From: Trametopsis cervina
Lineage: Eukaryota; Basidiomycota; Agaricomycetes; Polyporales; Irpicaceae
Direction of reading: 5' to 3'
Length of the DNA stretch: 64,000 bases
Assembly (NCBI GenBank): GCA_022385755.1
Contig: MU278350.1
Span: 882,905 to 946,904 of the forward strand
Positions 11,471 through 23,167 of this stretch are shown here, piece after piece; positions within the stretch are counted from its first letter, which is position 1; every line of letters begins with the position of its first letter. A program made the position numbers and the translations under genes. Under the pieces are notes generated by a model that saw only the letters and a program-made list of their open reading frames with translations, had not been told where the DNA came from and made no database searches.

Positions 11471-12087
11471 AGAACGTGCGATGCAGGCATTCACACCGAA
11501 ATTGCGTAGAAATATAAACGGCGCACAACACTAGAGGATAGATCGGTTCTTCGTCTGGATGTACTCATACTCATATCTTCTGTAATTGGTTGTTAAATTT
11601 TTGCTCGTGTTTATGTACCAGTATATCACTATTGCTACCCGGTTTTCTACGTGTAGAGAATTTTAGCTGAGAACACGTATGCACGGCAGGGCATACAACA
11701 CTGTGCCGTATACAGTACATACAGGTATCTACGACAACTTTTGGATAAGTTCAGAGACTGATATCCAATATACGAAACTAAGACGCCCAAGAGAAAGACA
11801 AAGGAAGAATAAATAAGTAAAAGACACTATATATGATAGATGCGGCACAGTAGCGACAGTAGATCCTCACCAAGCAGGGTATCTGCGAGGGAGAAGAGAT
11901 GTGTGGAAGTAGGCATGCAGAGGGGTAGTCAGTCCGTGGATAGCAAGATAGTCCATATATTGTGGGATAGAGCACTGGTAATAGATCTGGTGAATGACAG
12001 TCAAGGCCTATTAGAGACAGTCAGTTATGAAGACTAAGTAGTGGAAAGACAAAGACAACGCACACAAATTGAAAAATGAACAACTCG
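11471..12087. other. Intergenic spacer between convergent genes
   Basis: AT-rich sequence containing the 3' regions of PPCS (+) and the DUF7729 gene (-). Nothing else was recognised. Confidence 0.4.
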
Positions 12088-13432
12088 CTACCACGAGACT
12101 AAATAAGCAGTGACTGCCAGAAGCAATGAAGCAATAATCATGCCCAGTCCTCTACTGCTGTGCGACATTCTACCCCCGCTTGTCGAGGTTATAGAGACAA
12201 AACCTTGACCACATGCACTGTTTGTAATGGTTGCAGCGCCGTTATAAACCAAGTTTAGCTGTGGGTTGGTAGGAGCCGCCTGTGCAAATGATCCCATCAC
12301 ACTCTTCGTACACGGCGAGCAGCTCGGAGTGCTGTTCTTCGGCAGCTGTGTACCGAGAGGCAATGAGTAGACGTAGAGGTCCGCCGGAGACAAATTTGCC
12401 ACTGCCTCCAAGTAACAGTAGGTGTTGGTGGCTTGATCCGCTAGGCAACTGACACTCCGGTAGAGGTCGTATGTTTGCAAGCCTTGATTGAAAACGGTCC
12501 ATCAGGTTTCAGGGCATATTATAACCGCCAATCCTGACGTACCACTCAGCGTTTGCCTGACTAGCGCATTATTTGCCTTCATGTCCTCTGCACAGGACTG
12601 CTGGATGTTATCGGCGAACCAAGCCATATTCGAGCTGCATGTTACGGCATCGGTGTCGGTGTTGCAGGTACCCCAGAGGATATCATTCAACGCAGTCGTG
12701 TTTGTCTGAGCCTGCTTGAATAAAAAATCAGGTTAGAGGCGTGTAGCGGTGCAAGCGAATAAAACCGGGCCTGCCAAGATAGACCACCTGGCCAGAACCT
12801 TTCCCGGTTCTTTCCACTGTCTCACCCGTGGCGGCAAGGCACGCGCAATGCGCCAAGCAATAAAAATGGCAACAGGGAATTGAACTCACGTCGATGAAAG
12901 CAGCCGATGTCTGGAAGAGAAGTGAGAAGGGACGGCATGTTCTGAAGGCCGAAGACGCAGTCATATTTGTGAAGAAGTTTACGCATAGTTGGGTGGTGAA
13001 GTTGGTCGTGAGAGACTCATCCAGGGCCTGAGGGAATGGTGAGGGTAGATTGGGTGGCGACGCTGGTATGGAAGGCAAAGAGCCGGATGAGTTACCGTCT
13101 CGCTTGCTGAATAACAAGGCCTGGAAGTCCGTTGTCCGATATGATGATTGCCATGGTGTGAGGTTCATCGAATGCGACAAATACCGTGTCGAAAGTGCGA
13201 TGAGCATGAGCATGGCGGGGACCAGCAGCACAGTCCACCTGATCCGCCGTGTGTTCCGGAGCTTGCTTTGGTGCCGTACATCGACCTGTTGGCCCGAGGA
13301 CGACGGTGCGGAGGAGCTCGGTACTTCATTCAGCGGAACTAGCAGGAAGCCGTCGTCGCCAGTGAGACTGGGTGGCGTTGTAACGACGTGTTTGGTGCGA
13401 AAGGGGTCGGGGGAGGGAGGTGGGGTGAACAT
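12088..13432 (-). CDS. DUF7729-type Cys-containing membrane/secreted protein
   Basis: The start at 13432 reads MFTPPPSPDPFRTKH. A cytosolic Ser/Pro-rich N-terminus of about 65 residues is followed by one transmembrane segment (WTVLLVPAMLMLIALSTRYL). A lumenal/extracellular region follows with several N-glycosylation sequons (NFT, NMT, NTT, NST) and spaced cysteines (LCVNFF, ILWGTCN, VTCSSNM, SVSCLAD, NTYCYLE, CSPCTKSVM). It ends in a hydrophobic C-terminus (MIIASLLLAVTAYLVSW), suggestive of a GPI anchor or tail anchor. At least two introns lie near 12720-12895 and 12484-12540. The layout matches fungal proteins grouped as DUF7729, whose biochemical role is not established. The family assignment is from recognition only. 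Confidence 0.7.
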
Positions 13433-14923
13433 GGCGGTACCGCAGATTAAGAAACTGTAGTGTGAAAGGTCCTGGTGAGTGATCGCAGAGTAGTCTACGA
13501 TACTAAGGGTCCGTGAACGAAGGTGGGTCGTAAAGAGCGTGGTGAGGTAGGTTATAGCCCAAGGCGAGAGCTCGTGTGCGAAGAACAGCCGTTAGCAGGT
13601 GGTATACCGCAAAGTCTATCCTTCCTGATGGTGATGAACAGATGAATGAACTGCTGACCGGCTTCAGAGATGGACACCCACCTGAACCCGTATATGAAGT
13701 TGGAGGAAAGAGAGAGAAAGCAAGAGCAAACGCTGCTGGCCTGGCGTAGTTATTGCGCGCGGAGAGGCTGTCCTGAGCTGACAGGTGCTGGCGGCACTGA
13801 GGATGGCGAGCGACTCGTTGCCCCGACAAAACTGTCGCTCGTTGATTGATCTACTCTCAGGGCGAGTCCAGAACAAGAACGGCAGGCGCCTTTTGCTGTC
13901 GGGACCTTTGATCGTACCTGCCATTCTGAGAAATATTCTAACCCCGGCAAGTTGCGTCGACCAATCATATCGTACAATTGCGCGCTTCAAGTCACATCAG
14001 TCTAGGCCTTGATGTATTTCTGGGCTCCGCAACGCTTTCTAGAGCGCCCGGAGGATACGACTCGCCTGATCCGTAAGTGCTCCTCTCCCGCTTCACACAC
14101 AATCGCACCGCAAGGCCCCCCCAACAATCCCCAAGCCCGCGGGCAGAGACGGAGATTAAGTATGTTATCTCTAACATTGCCTTCACTTTGACTTGGGCGC
14201 GGACGTTCACCCCGACATTCGCGATCTTTGTTATTGAAAGGTGGCGGCGATTTCATCTCGACGTCTGGTCTCATCTGATACGCTAGCAAGGACAGTTCTC
14301 CAATTCCCTTACTCATTCCACCTCATATGACGCAAACCTGCCACGGAATAAAGTGTTATAATGTTTCACAGTCGTCGGTACGGGAGTGTTTCCACCTCGG
14401 GTAGACCGTCGGTACGCCATGATGCATTCTTCTCATAATGTGGCACAAATGCTCCTCATTTTAAAACTCGTCGAGCAAATCCCGACCACCACCGCCCATT
14501 GCAGCGATGCCGTCACCGCTGCGGCAGGTGCCTGCTGTTTGGCAGCACCTGACTTATAATTACAATATTCTCATAATGATCCAACATCTCCTCCGCAGTC
14601 CACGGATTCAGCTCATTTAGCACACGGTATAATCCACCTTTCCCTGCCCCGCAGCTCTCAACAGTGCGCAGCAAGAACAAATCGCCATAAATAGCAGCAC
14701 ACCGCTTCTCGGCATACCCCGTGCTTGTTGCGGGTACCTCGGTTTACTAGCAACACACGGCGATAGTGACAACGGATGCAGAGATTCTTCTGTCGTTCCA
14801 CTTTCATCCACGCGGGTAGCTGCGCTACTTAGCCTGGGCATATCTTATATACACACTATCCTCAATCTCGAGCAGGGCTCTTTACATTCTTTCGCTGCTG
14901 AATTCACCTACTTAGGCTTAACT
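13433..14923. other. Long divergent intergenic region
   Basis: Upstream sequence shared by the DUF7729 gene (-) and the first DUF1769 gene (+). Several frames of 60-110 codons occur on both strands without family resemblance or splice support. A TATA-like TATCTTATATAC lies at about 14841, some 75 bases before the ATG at 14924. Confidence 0.4.
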
Positions 14924-15959
14924 ATGACACGTCTCAGGATCATTGCAGGTCCCTCATTAACAAACATGACTGCTATCGAGCCCAATTCGGATATCCCGCT
15001 GGAGATCAAGTCGGATGGATTTGAGGGACAGGTCGCCGTCTACATTAAAGGGCTGTCAGACGAGGGCGGTCATCCTAGTCGCAGTCGCTACTTCGACCAT
15101 CCATTGCGCAAGGGCATTACATGGGGTATCCAATTCCAAGGTACGTGAAGCATAATCCTTCGTTGTTATGGACACTGAGTACCTTGTAGGACGCTTTCTC
15201 CAAAACCACTCCGGAGATGACATCCTGTTTGGGAATATATTCGACCATGCACTAAAGCTTCCTTGGGGATTTGGTGCCGCTCTGAGATTCATGAAGTAAG
15301 CAGCTTCATCAGAGGTTCTTGCAATACCATACTCATAGCTCGCTGTGACAGATATGTTGACCCTACGCTTGAGGAAAACCTGCAATCCCGTACAAGACCT
15401 TGGGCGTTCTCCCCATTTCTCTCTACGATGCCTCACATCCATCATACTCGCCTTGAACACACACGCCATTCCCCTCCTCCCTCGTTCCCAGCGTCCACTG
15501 AGCCTATAGCAGACGACATGGCCAGAATACGTCTGCGACACAGCAGTTCGAGTGCGCGACAAACCATCCCGCACCACCGAAAGCAACGGAAGGCGCACTT
15601 CAAGTCACCTTCGAAGCGGAAGGACGTCACACTTGGGCCCAAGGTACAATGCTCTTTACTTAGTGGTTAAATGACACCTTGTCTCATTGCAATGTCGCTA
15701 GGATCTGATAACTGCAGACTTCTGTCATCACTTCTTGGAGTTCGGCGAGGACAGCATAATCCTACGACTGCCAGGTGGCATATCGATAGACCTCCTCCGT
15801 TATTGGGATGGACAGCCGGTGCGGTTCGTCTGTGCGGAACGAGCGAAACCTGGTGAGAACGCAGACGGGACACCATGGGGGAGGATATTCTTTTGCGTCG
15901 CAATAGAGAAAGTCCCGGAAGACTCGCCGGAGAAGATAGAGCAGATCTTCATTGGCTGA
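14924..15959 (+). CDS. DUF1769 / UPF0590 family protein, copy A
   Basis: Four exons (14924-15140, 15190-15295, 15352-15643, 15702-15959) sum to 291 codons. Diagnostic blocks are LRIIAGPSLTNMTAI, FEGQVAVYIKGL, FLQNHSGDDILFGNIFD, YVDPTLEENLQS and DLITADFCHHFLEF, then RYWDGQPVRFVC. Family members in fission yeast (Duc1) are cortical, phosphoinositide-associated proteins; transfer of that role here is inference. It lies 428 bases upstream of a paralogue in the same orientation with the same intron positions, so it is a tandem duplicate. The linker in exon 3 (about residues 120-190) is basic and Ser/His-rich and has diverged most from copy B. Confidence 0.85.
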
Positions 15960-16387
15960 GCTCGGACGTATTTCCCTCTTGGTGTGTGACATAGTGTATA
16001 ACCATTAGTAGTAGCCGGACTTCGATACTTCGACCCTCGTTGTTGTTCTTTTGCATCTGTAATATTAGCGCATCTCTATATAGTAGGGCATTTGTAGGGT
16101 TTTACGCATATATACCATGTTTATGTTGATCTATACCCCCCAGAGAAATCGTACACACATATTATTCAACCTGTTTGAATGTCGCAACACAGTTCTTACC
16201 GTGCAATGAATCGAGCGCCTACAGATCAGGCTTTCTTACCTACGTCACCGTCGCGAGCTCAATCTCCTCCTCGGTAGCAGATCCTATGCTCCTCGGAGTC
16301 GGTTGCAAGATGTACGACTGCACTCGACATTCATCGCAACCCGCTCAAATTTGTTCCAAATCTCTCCTGAGGCATCCCTGAACCAGC

Positions 16388-17477
16388 ATGCCTCGTCTTC
16401 GCGTTCTCGTCGGGCCATCTGCTGATAAGCTCACCGAAGTCAAGGCCAACACTGACGAGGGCATCGATGTCTCGTCCGATACATTCGAGGGCAAAGTTGC
16501 TGTATACATCAAAGACTTTGCTGATCCAAGCGGCAAGGTGCAGACCAGCCCGTATTTCGAGCAGCCGGAAAGGAAGGATGTTACCTGGAGTATTCAGTTC
16601 CAAGGTATGCTCGATCTAAACGTAGCGACTTCAGCTTTGAGATCTGATAGCTGGATAAACGCAGGAAGATTTCTCAAACCTCATGCGGGGAACGACATAC
16701 TGTTTGGCAACGTATTCGACAAACCGTTGCCCATTCCCTGGGGTTTCAGTACGATACTTGGTTTTATGCAGTAAGCGAACTTTGAATGCGCTATCCACTT
16801 AGGCAGAACGCTAACTACCTTATTCCCTCACAGCTATGTGGATCCTACCCTCGAGCAGGATCTTCAGTCGAAGACAAAGCCATGGGCGCTGTCTCCATTG
16901 ATATCCACCATGCCGCATTTCGTTCACGCCAGGGTACAATCTTCGGGCGATGCACCCGCGTTTCCACCAAGCAAACCAATCTCAGACGACTCTTCGAAGC
17001 TCTCCTTGAAAGATGGCACAGTTCCCGAAGAGCTCGCAGAACAATCCGCCCAAGCAAGGCGCGCATTCTTCAAGACCCCAGAGCACAGAAACCTTATCAC
17101 TTTGGGTCCCGATGTCCGTATATCTCCCTTGATATGCAGCTCTTTCAACAACATATTGACCTCACACGTCTTCGTAGGATCTCGTCACAGCGGACTTTTG
17201 CTACAACTACCTGATCTTCAGTCAGACGGGTGTACAACTCAAGATCCCAGGAGGCTTCAGCTTAGATATGATGAAGTTCTGGGATGGTCGGCCTGTGCAT
17301 TTCGTGTGTGGCGCGCGCAAAGAGCAGACTGGCTCTGAACATGGCCCGCCCATAGGCGAGGTGTTCTGGTGCGTGGCGATAGAGGTGCTCCAAGACGAAG
17401 AGGAGGAAAATGACGAAGATGATGAAGACGAGGGAGAGGAAATACCTGGAGGTGCTTCCGCAGACGACGTGGACTAG
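16388..17477 (+). CDS. DUF1769 / UPF0590 family protein, copy B
   Basis: Four exons (16388-16604, 16665-16770, 16834-17113, 17178-17477) sum to 301 codons. Exons 1 and 2 have exactly the lengths of those in copy A (217 and 106 nt). Conserved blocks are LRVLVGPSADKLTEV, FEGKVAVYIKDF, NDILFGNVFDKPLP, YVDPTLEQDLQSKTKPW and DLVTADFCYNYLIF, then KFWDGRPVHFVCG. The C-terminus differs from copy A in a highly acidic Glu/Asp run ending GGASADDVD. No signal peptide or transmembrane segment is seen. Copy B may be the more constrained copy because its linker is closer in character to a typical family member; that is inference. Confidence 0.85.
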
Positions 17478-17700
17478 CTGATAATACCGTTTGTAGAGCT
17501 TGATTTGAACTTTAGCAGCAATCATTTGTAGACGCTACGAAGTTGACGCAGTGGTGTGTCATGCACGTCTTGTAGCTCCTTCACCCCGAACGGTACGGTA
17601 TGCGGTTTCACTGTTTGACAGTTTGATCAGTTGTGCGAACCAAGATCAACCCGGAAGTCCGCTCACGTAGCTATTACTCCTCACTAGGTGCGCAAATGTC

Positions 17701-17892
17701 TATAAATATGACACCATGCTCATGTTCTACATTGTCGTAATAGGTCATGCGATGAGAAGTGCACATCTCGATCGTCTCGCATTGACGACACGAGGATACA
17801 CAATGGGTGTATGTGCAGTCTTCGTATTCAAGAAGACCCTTGAGAAGCCACTTTATGCCGAACTCACACCGAACACTGTCCGTTATATATTA
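17701..17892 (+). promoter_or_regulatory. TATA-like elements upstream of the carboxylesterase
   Basis: TATAAATATG at 17701 and GTTATATATTA at about 17882 lie 240 and 55 bases before the ATG at 17941. The nearer one supports the 17941 start and argues against an in-frame upstream ATG at 17716. Confidence 0.35.
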
Positions 17893-17940
17893 CTGGAACA
17901 GCATGCGCATTGCACGCATACTGCCCATTGGCCTGAAACC

Positions 17941-20206
17941 ATGCGTTTGCTCTATGGGCTTCTCCTTGCATGCGTCGTCCTCAGCCCCAACGTCGTGCGC
18001 GGTGGCAATCCTACTATTGTTGAAGCTGCAGGGGCATCTGCCAATCCTCTGCTGGTGAAGACGACCTCTGGCCTGCTTCAGGGCTTTTTAGATACAAACA
18101 CTACATCAGTGCCCCTCAATAAATGGCTCGGGGTTCCCTTCGCAGATGATACATCAGGTCAGAATCGGTGGAGGCCGCCTCAGCCTGTGAAGGTGAAGGC
18201 TGGGCATGTCATCAACGCTACAGCTTATGGGGCTGCATGCATGCAAGGACGGTACGTTTATGACAGCTTGTTCAGTGCAACCTATGCTTATATTACCGCA
18301 GTGCAGATGGTGGCAATGGGACCTCTGTGCAGAGCGAAGACTGCCTGCTGATCAACGTTATTGCCCCTCAAAACGCGAGCAACCTGCCAGTCTACATATA
18401 TGTTTAGTACGTATATATGGTCGTATTCTCGCTTTCACTGAATACTCAGGGCTCCTGTAGCGGTGGTGGTTTCGACAGCGGTTCAGCATCAGACCCTAAA
18501 GTCGATGGCTCTTTCCTCGCAGCGAAGGTTAAATGATTAATTCCTGCGAGGATGTATTCAAGTTTACACTCTCCTAGGGTATCGTGTTCGCAAACTTTGG
18601 CTACCGTCTGTCACTCTTCGGCTATCCGCATGCTGCCGAGATAGCAGAAGCAGGGGAGACTCAGAATTTCGGCCTGCTGGACACCCGAGCGGCAGTTGAA
18701 TGGCTGAGAGACAATGTCAAGCAGTTTGGTGGAGATCCTACCAAGATTACTCTGGGAGGTAAGCGTCCTGTGCTGGGCATATCCTTCAAGCCTTTGTTCA
18801 TACGTCGCACAACAATATTCTAGGTGAATCAGTGGGAGCCGGTGAGCATATAACTACGTCTGCCTTGGTCGAGGACTCATGCATCTATATTACCAGAAAT
18901 GACAAACCAGTACATGACTGCTTATGCCAAGGATCCCATCGTCAGGGCAGGAGTCATGCAGAGCGCGGACAGTAAGTCATATATGCATCATCTACGCAAA
19001 CATGGCTAACAGGCAATAATGGCAACAGCTTCGCAGCCCATGTGGCCTTTGAACGACCAGATCAGTAAAATTGCAGTGAACATGAGCTGTCCCACTGGAA
19101 AAGGGCTCCTTGATTGCTTGCGCACAAAATCTGGAACCGATTTACAGAAAGTGTTGCTGGCAACAGGGACACAATTCCAGCCTGTAACAGACAACATCAC
19201 GATCTGGAAAGAGTGAGCAATGCATATTATACGCGCTTGAGAATTGCCTTCATACGCCGTTTGTTTCAGTTTTGTCAAGCTCACACGAGAAGGTCATACC
19301 GCGCGAATACCTTTGCTGTGTGGAACGAACTTAGTGAGACTAGCTTCATACATGAGCCTCCGTGATACTAAGAACCCCTATTAGAATGAAGGAACGTTGA
19401 TTGTAAACGGGGAGCCTACAGCTTACCTGCCGGATATCGCAGCGTACAGGTGAGGCTGCAACAAGGTTTTGGCACACGTTCTTCCTTACATCAGCTATGA
19501 CATCGCGCGCAGCAAAAGCAACAACCTCAATCTTCCCTGGGCAAATCTCACCGAAATGGAGAAATTATACCCTGTTCCTTCCGCAGCATTCCCATACGGC
19601 TTCAATGCCACATCCCAAATCTGGCGTGACGCGCACATGCAATGCCTGGTGCACAACCTAGCCACGGAGCGCACAAGAGCCCTGGGTTTGCCAGTGTGGC
19701 GCTATCGGTTTGATCTCGTCGCAAGTAACCTCAACTCTCAGGGAACGAGTATCGGTGCCTTCCATGGCTCAGATATCCGATTTGTTATGGGTCAGTGGAG
19801 GTTGATTGTTCTGAGCCCTCCATTTGTGCCCGCTACACCAGACGAAATCAGAGTTTCGGATATTATGGTCGAAGCCTGGACAAACTTCATCAAGGGTGAG
19901 AACGACTTCTCACATGCAGCCACTATCGTATTTATTCGCCTTTACCGCAGATCCATACCTAGGCCCGCGAACACCAGGATGGAAGAAGTACGACCCAGCA
20001 GACACAACGTCTCTTGCATTGCTTGGAAACTCTCTAACAGGCGCAGAACTCGGAGATCACGTTGCTGCCGATTCCACCTGTGATTTCTGGAATCAAGCAT
20101 TGCCCATCTTCCCTCAGGTATGTCAGGCATAGCATTGTGGGGGTGATCTTCGCGACTAACAACCCACTATCAGACATTCCCTGCATGTGGGTCGTGGACT
20201 TGCTAA
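17941..20206 (+). CDS. Secreted type-B carboxylesterase/lipase
   Basis: The product is a serine esterase of the COesterase (cholinesterase-like) family, secreted via an N-terminal signal peptide (MRLLYGLLLACVVLSPNVVRG). In order: NKWLGVPFAD near the N-terminus; EDCLLINVIAPQ; the oxyanion-hole segment VYIYVYGGGFDSGS, assembled over an intron; GIVFANFGYRL; the nucleophile motif GESVGAE; an acid-residue region GTNLNEGTLIVNG; and the His motif GAFHGSDIRFVMG. The gene has many introns. The catalytic Ser lies on an 18-nt micro-exon (18824-18841) between introns ending at 18823 and starting at 18842. The end is TFPACGSWTC, where a terminal Cys pairing is typical of secreted lipases. The substrate is unknown; lipids, sterol esters or plant esters are possible. 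Confidence 0.88.
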
Positions 20207-20638
20207 CGCGGCACAAGTGAGCCGGTAATCGGATATTTAGCAGTGAGAATTATGTATCGATAGACCAGCGCTGATGAACATATCGAAACATTATCTCTGC
20301 GGTCGATATACTGTGTATAGTAAACTCTGACCCCTTCGTTGGGATTATAGTTCGAGTATACCGTATCATTAAGTTGACGAGAGGCAGAACGCAAGAGCAA
20401 GTAAGCGCCTCTCTGCCTGGTGTCGTTGAGGCGGAGCGTCTGTTTGCCTCTTGCCTTTGACCTCAACCCAGACGACCACCGAAAGCTCCCCTTCATCGCA
20501 ACGCACCATCCAAGGACATATATTGTCCACCGCAAACAGCATAAACTTGCCGTCCTCCTCACGCATATCTGACATCACGCACCTCACCGCATATCATCCC
20601 TCACATCTCTGCTCATCCACCACCGCCATCCCATAACC
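20207..20638. other. Intergenic spacer upstream of DHH1
   Basis: 3' end of the esterase and promoter/5' leader of the helicase. A pyrimidine/CA-rich leader (20560-20636) precedes the ATG. No other gene was seen. Confidence 0.4.
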
Positions 20639-22299
20639 ATGTCACAAGCACAAACACGACCTTCATCGTCTACAGCGTAAGTATATGGGTTGTTATGCTT
20701 TAGTCTCATAGCTTAACTTTATCATCTCCAAGTGGCGACAATTGGAAGTCGTCATTGCAACCCCCGCCAAAAGATAATCGTCCTCAAACCGAAGATGTAA
20801 CTGCAACGAAAGGCCTCGAGTTCGAACACATGCACCTACGACGCGAATTACTTATGGGCATATTTGAAGCCGGATATGAACACCCCTCACCCATCCAAGA
20901 AGAAGCGATACCTATCGCCCTCACCAAACGTGACATCCTTGCTCGAGCCAAAAACGGTACTGGCAAGACAGCAGCCTTCGTTATCCCCTCTCTGCAACAG
21001 ATTGACATTAATAAGAACAAGATACAAGCACTCCTCCTCGTTCCCACTCGTGAGCTTGCGCTACAGACAGCGCAGGTTTGCAAGATCCTGGGCAAGCACA
21101 TGAATTTGCAGGTCATGGTGACGACTGGTGGCACCACCCTCAAGGACGACATCATCCGTCTGTCAGAGGTTGTACATGTACTGGTCGGCACACCAGGTCG
21201 TATATTGGATCTGGTTGGCAAGAATGTAGCCGACCTCAGCGAGTGCCCTGTCTTTGTTATGGACGAAGCCGACAAGCTGCTCTCACCGGAGTTTTCACCC
21301 GTCATGGAACAACTGTTGAGCTATATGCCTAAGGACCGCCAGGTTATGTTGTTTAGTGCGACATTCCCATTGATCGTTAAAGACTTCAAGGTAAGCGTCT
21401 TGTCTCTATCTATGCAGTATGCCATGCTCATACGCCCTAGGATAAACACATGGAGTCACCTTACGAGATCAATCTCATGGACGAACTCACGTTACGCGGA
21501 GTCACCCAGTACTATGCTTACGTGGAAGAGCGACAGAAAGTCCACTGTCTTAACACGCTGTTCTCGAAGGTATTTATGGATGCTCAGGTTATAATTTCGA
21601 TGGCTAATCTAATTCTATTCGCTTTAGCTGCAAATCAATCAGTCCATCATCTTTTGTAACTCAACCAACCGGGTGGAACTGCTGGCAAAGAAAGTTACGG
21701 AGCTCGGATACTCGTGCTTCTACTCACATGCTAAAATGTTGCAATCCCACCGCAACCGTGTCTTCCACGATTTCCGCAAAGGTGTATGCCGGAATCTTGT
21801 CTGTTCCGATCTGCTCACCCGTGGTATCGATATCCAAGCCGTCAACGTTGTCATCAACTTTGACTTCCCCAAGAACTCAGAGACGTATCTGCATCGCATC
21901 GGTCGTTCAGGTCGTTTCGGACACTTAGGTCTCGCCATCAACCTCGTCACATATGAGGACCGATTCAACCTGTACCGCATTGAACAGGAGCTTGGCACGG
22001 AGATTCAGCCTATTCCCCAGCAGATCGACAAGGGTCTTTATGTCGCCCCAGGTGCGAGTAACGATTCCAACGAGCAGCAGCAACAACAGCAGAAGCCGAA
22101 GCAAATTCAAGGACCTGCGCCGGCACCGACTCAACCCCCTCAGAGACAGGGTCCTCCTCCGCAAGCCGCTTCTCAAATGGTGTATCAGAGTGCTTCGCCT
22201 CAAGGGCGCCCCAATGGAGCCGTTGCTACCCAGCAGGGTCAAGGACGAGGTGGCTATCCCCAGGGCGCATATCGCGGCGGTGTCCCTGTTGCGCGATAA
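20639..22299 (+). CDS. DHH1: ATP-dependent RNA helicase DHH1 (DDX6), mRNA decapping/P-body factor
   Basis: A cytoplasmic DEAD-box helicase that represses translation and promotes decapping. All core motifs are visible: [13 protein letters not shown] (I), PTRELALQ (Ia), [18 protein letters not shown] (Ib), DEADKLLS (II), LFSATFP (III), [11 protein letters not shown] (IV), [14 protein letters not shown] (V) and [12 protein letters not shown] (VI). The pre-helicase segment [30 protein letters not shown] is the DDX6 Q-motif region. Four exons (20639-20676, 20733-21390, 21441-21569, 21628-22299) sum to 499 codons. The C-terminus is a Gln/Pro/Gly-rich low-complexity tail (poly-Gln near residue 420, then PRGGYPQ-type repeats), expected for condensate-forming DHH1. 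Exon 1 encodes only 13 residues. Confidence 0.97.
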
Positions 22300-23167
22300 G
22301 TAAACGTAGGATTGGTGAGAGGAGTTGGATGACCCGGGCACCTGTGCTCCGGGCGTTCAAAAGATCACGCGAAAGCAATCAGTAGGCATCTTCGTTGGCC
22401 GCGACAGTATACGAACATCACGCAAGGGGTTTCCATTGTATTTTATTTTTCTTCCGGCACCCTTTAGATCCTGCGTCTCAGCCCGGACCCCCACGATCTA
22501 CCTACCACTGGCCGGGCACGCTTTATTGCGGCGGTAGTCGACTCTCATCGCTGTTTCGTCGTTTGTTTTTGCTGCACGTGTTCGAGTATAACTAACGCTA
22601 CATATCGTTTTATTGCCCCATTTCCCCGGAAACCCCCCGTGTCGTGTTGGCTGTGTACTTGATAGCTAGTGTAGATGCAATGGCTATTGCCTGGCGTGGT
22701 TTGACATAGGTCTGCAGTGACGTGTGCGAACATCAAACTTTGACCCGGAACTGCCTCGAAACGGAGAATTGAGAGCGCACTGATGGTTTTACATCATGTT
22801 GAAGGTGGCGGCATGCACTGGCTGGCAGAGCGGTTTAGTCCACGTCGATCACACCTTCATCTCGCTTGCACTCGAGCTCTATGCTCTCTCTTCCCTCTGC
22901 GTCTCGGCCACACCATTACGCACCTGAACCACCAGCTCACTCGCTTCACGATTCTCTTACGAGCTTTGTACACGATAAGTTCAGTCACGAGCGCTACGAG
23001 GACCACAGGGTTCGCTCGTGCCTGGGGCACAAAAATGTGGAGGGGAGAAAAGAGTCGATTACCTATGTGAGCATGTCCCTCTGTAAGCTCTGACGAAGCC
23101 GTCGCGTGCCAACTACTCTACGACACGGCGCTCAGACAAGGTTGGACCTGTTCCACCACGTTTACTC
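22300..23167. other. Intergenic; 3' region of DHH1 and upstream of the glycosyltransferase
   Basis: A T-rich 3' region is followed by a possible short upstream frame (22866-23068, ending at a GTGAGC donor). That frame could be a 5' exon of the glycosyltransferase or an upstream ORF. Nothing decisive. Confidence 0.3.

Noticed and set aside
17716..17940. Upstream in-frame ATG for the carboxylesterase
   Set aside because: It would bury the clear signal peptide starting at 17941, and a TATA-like element lies between the two ATGs.
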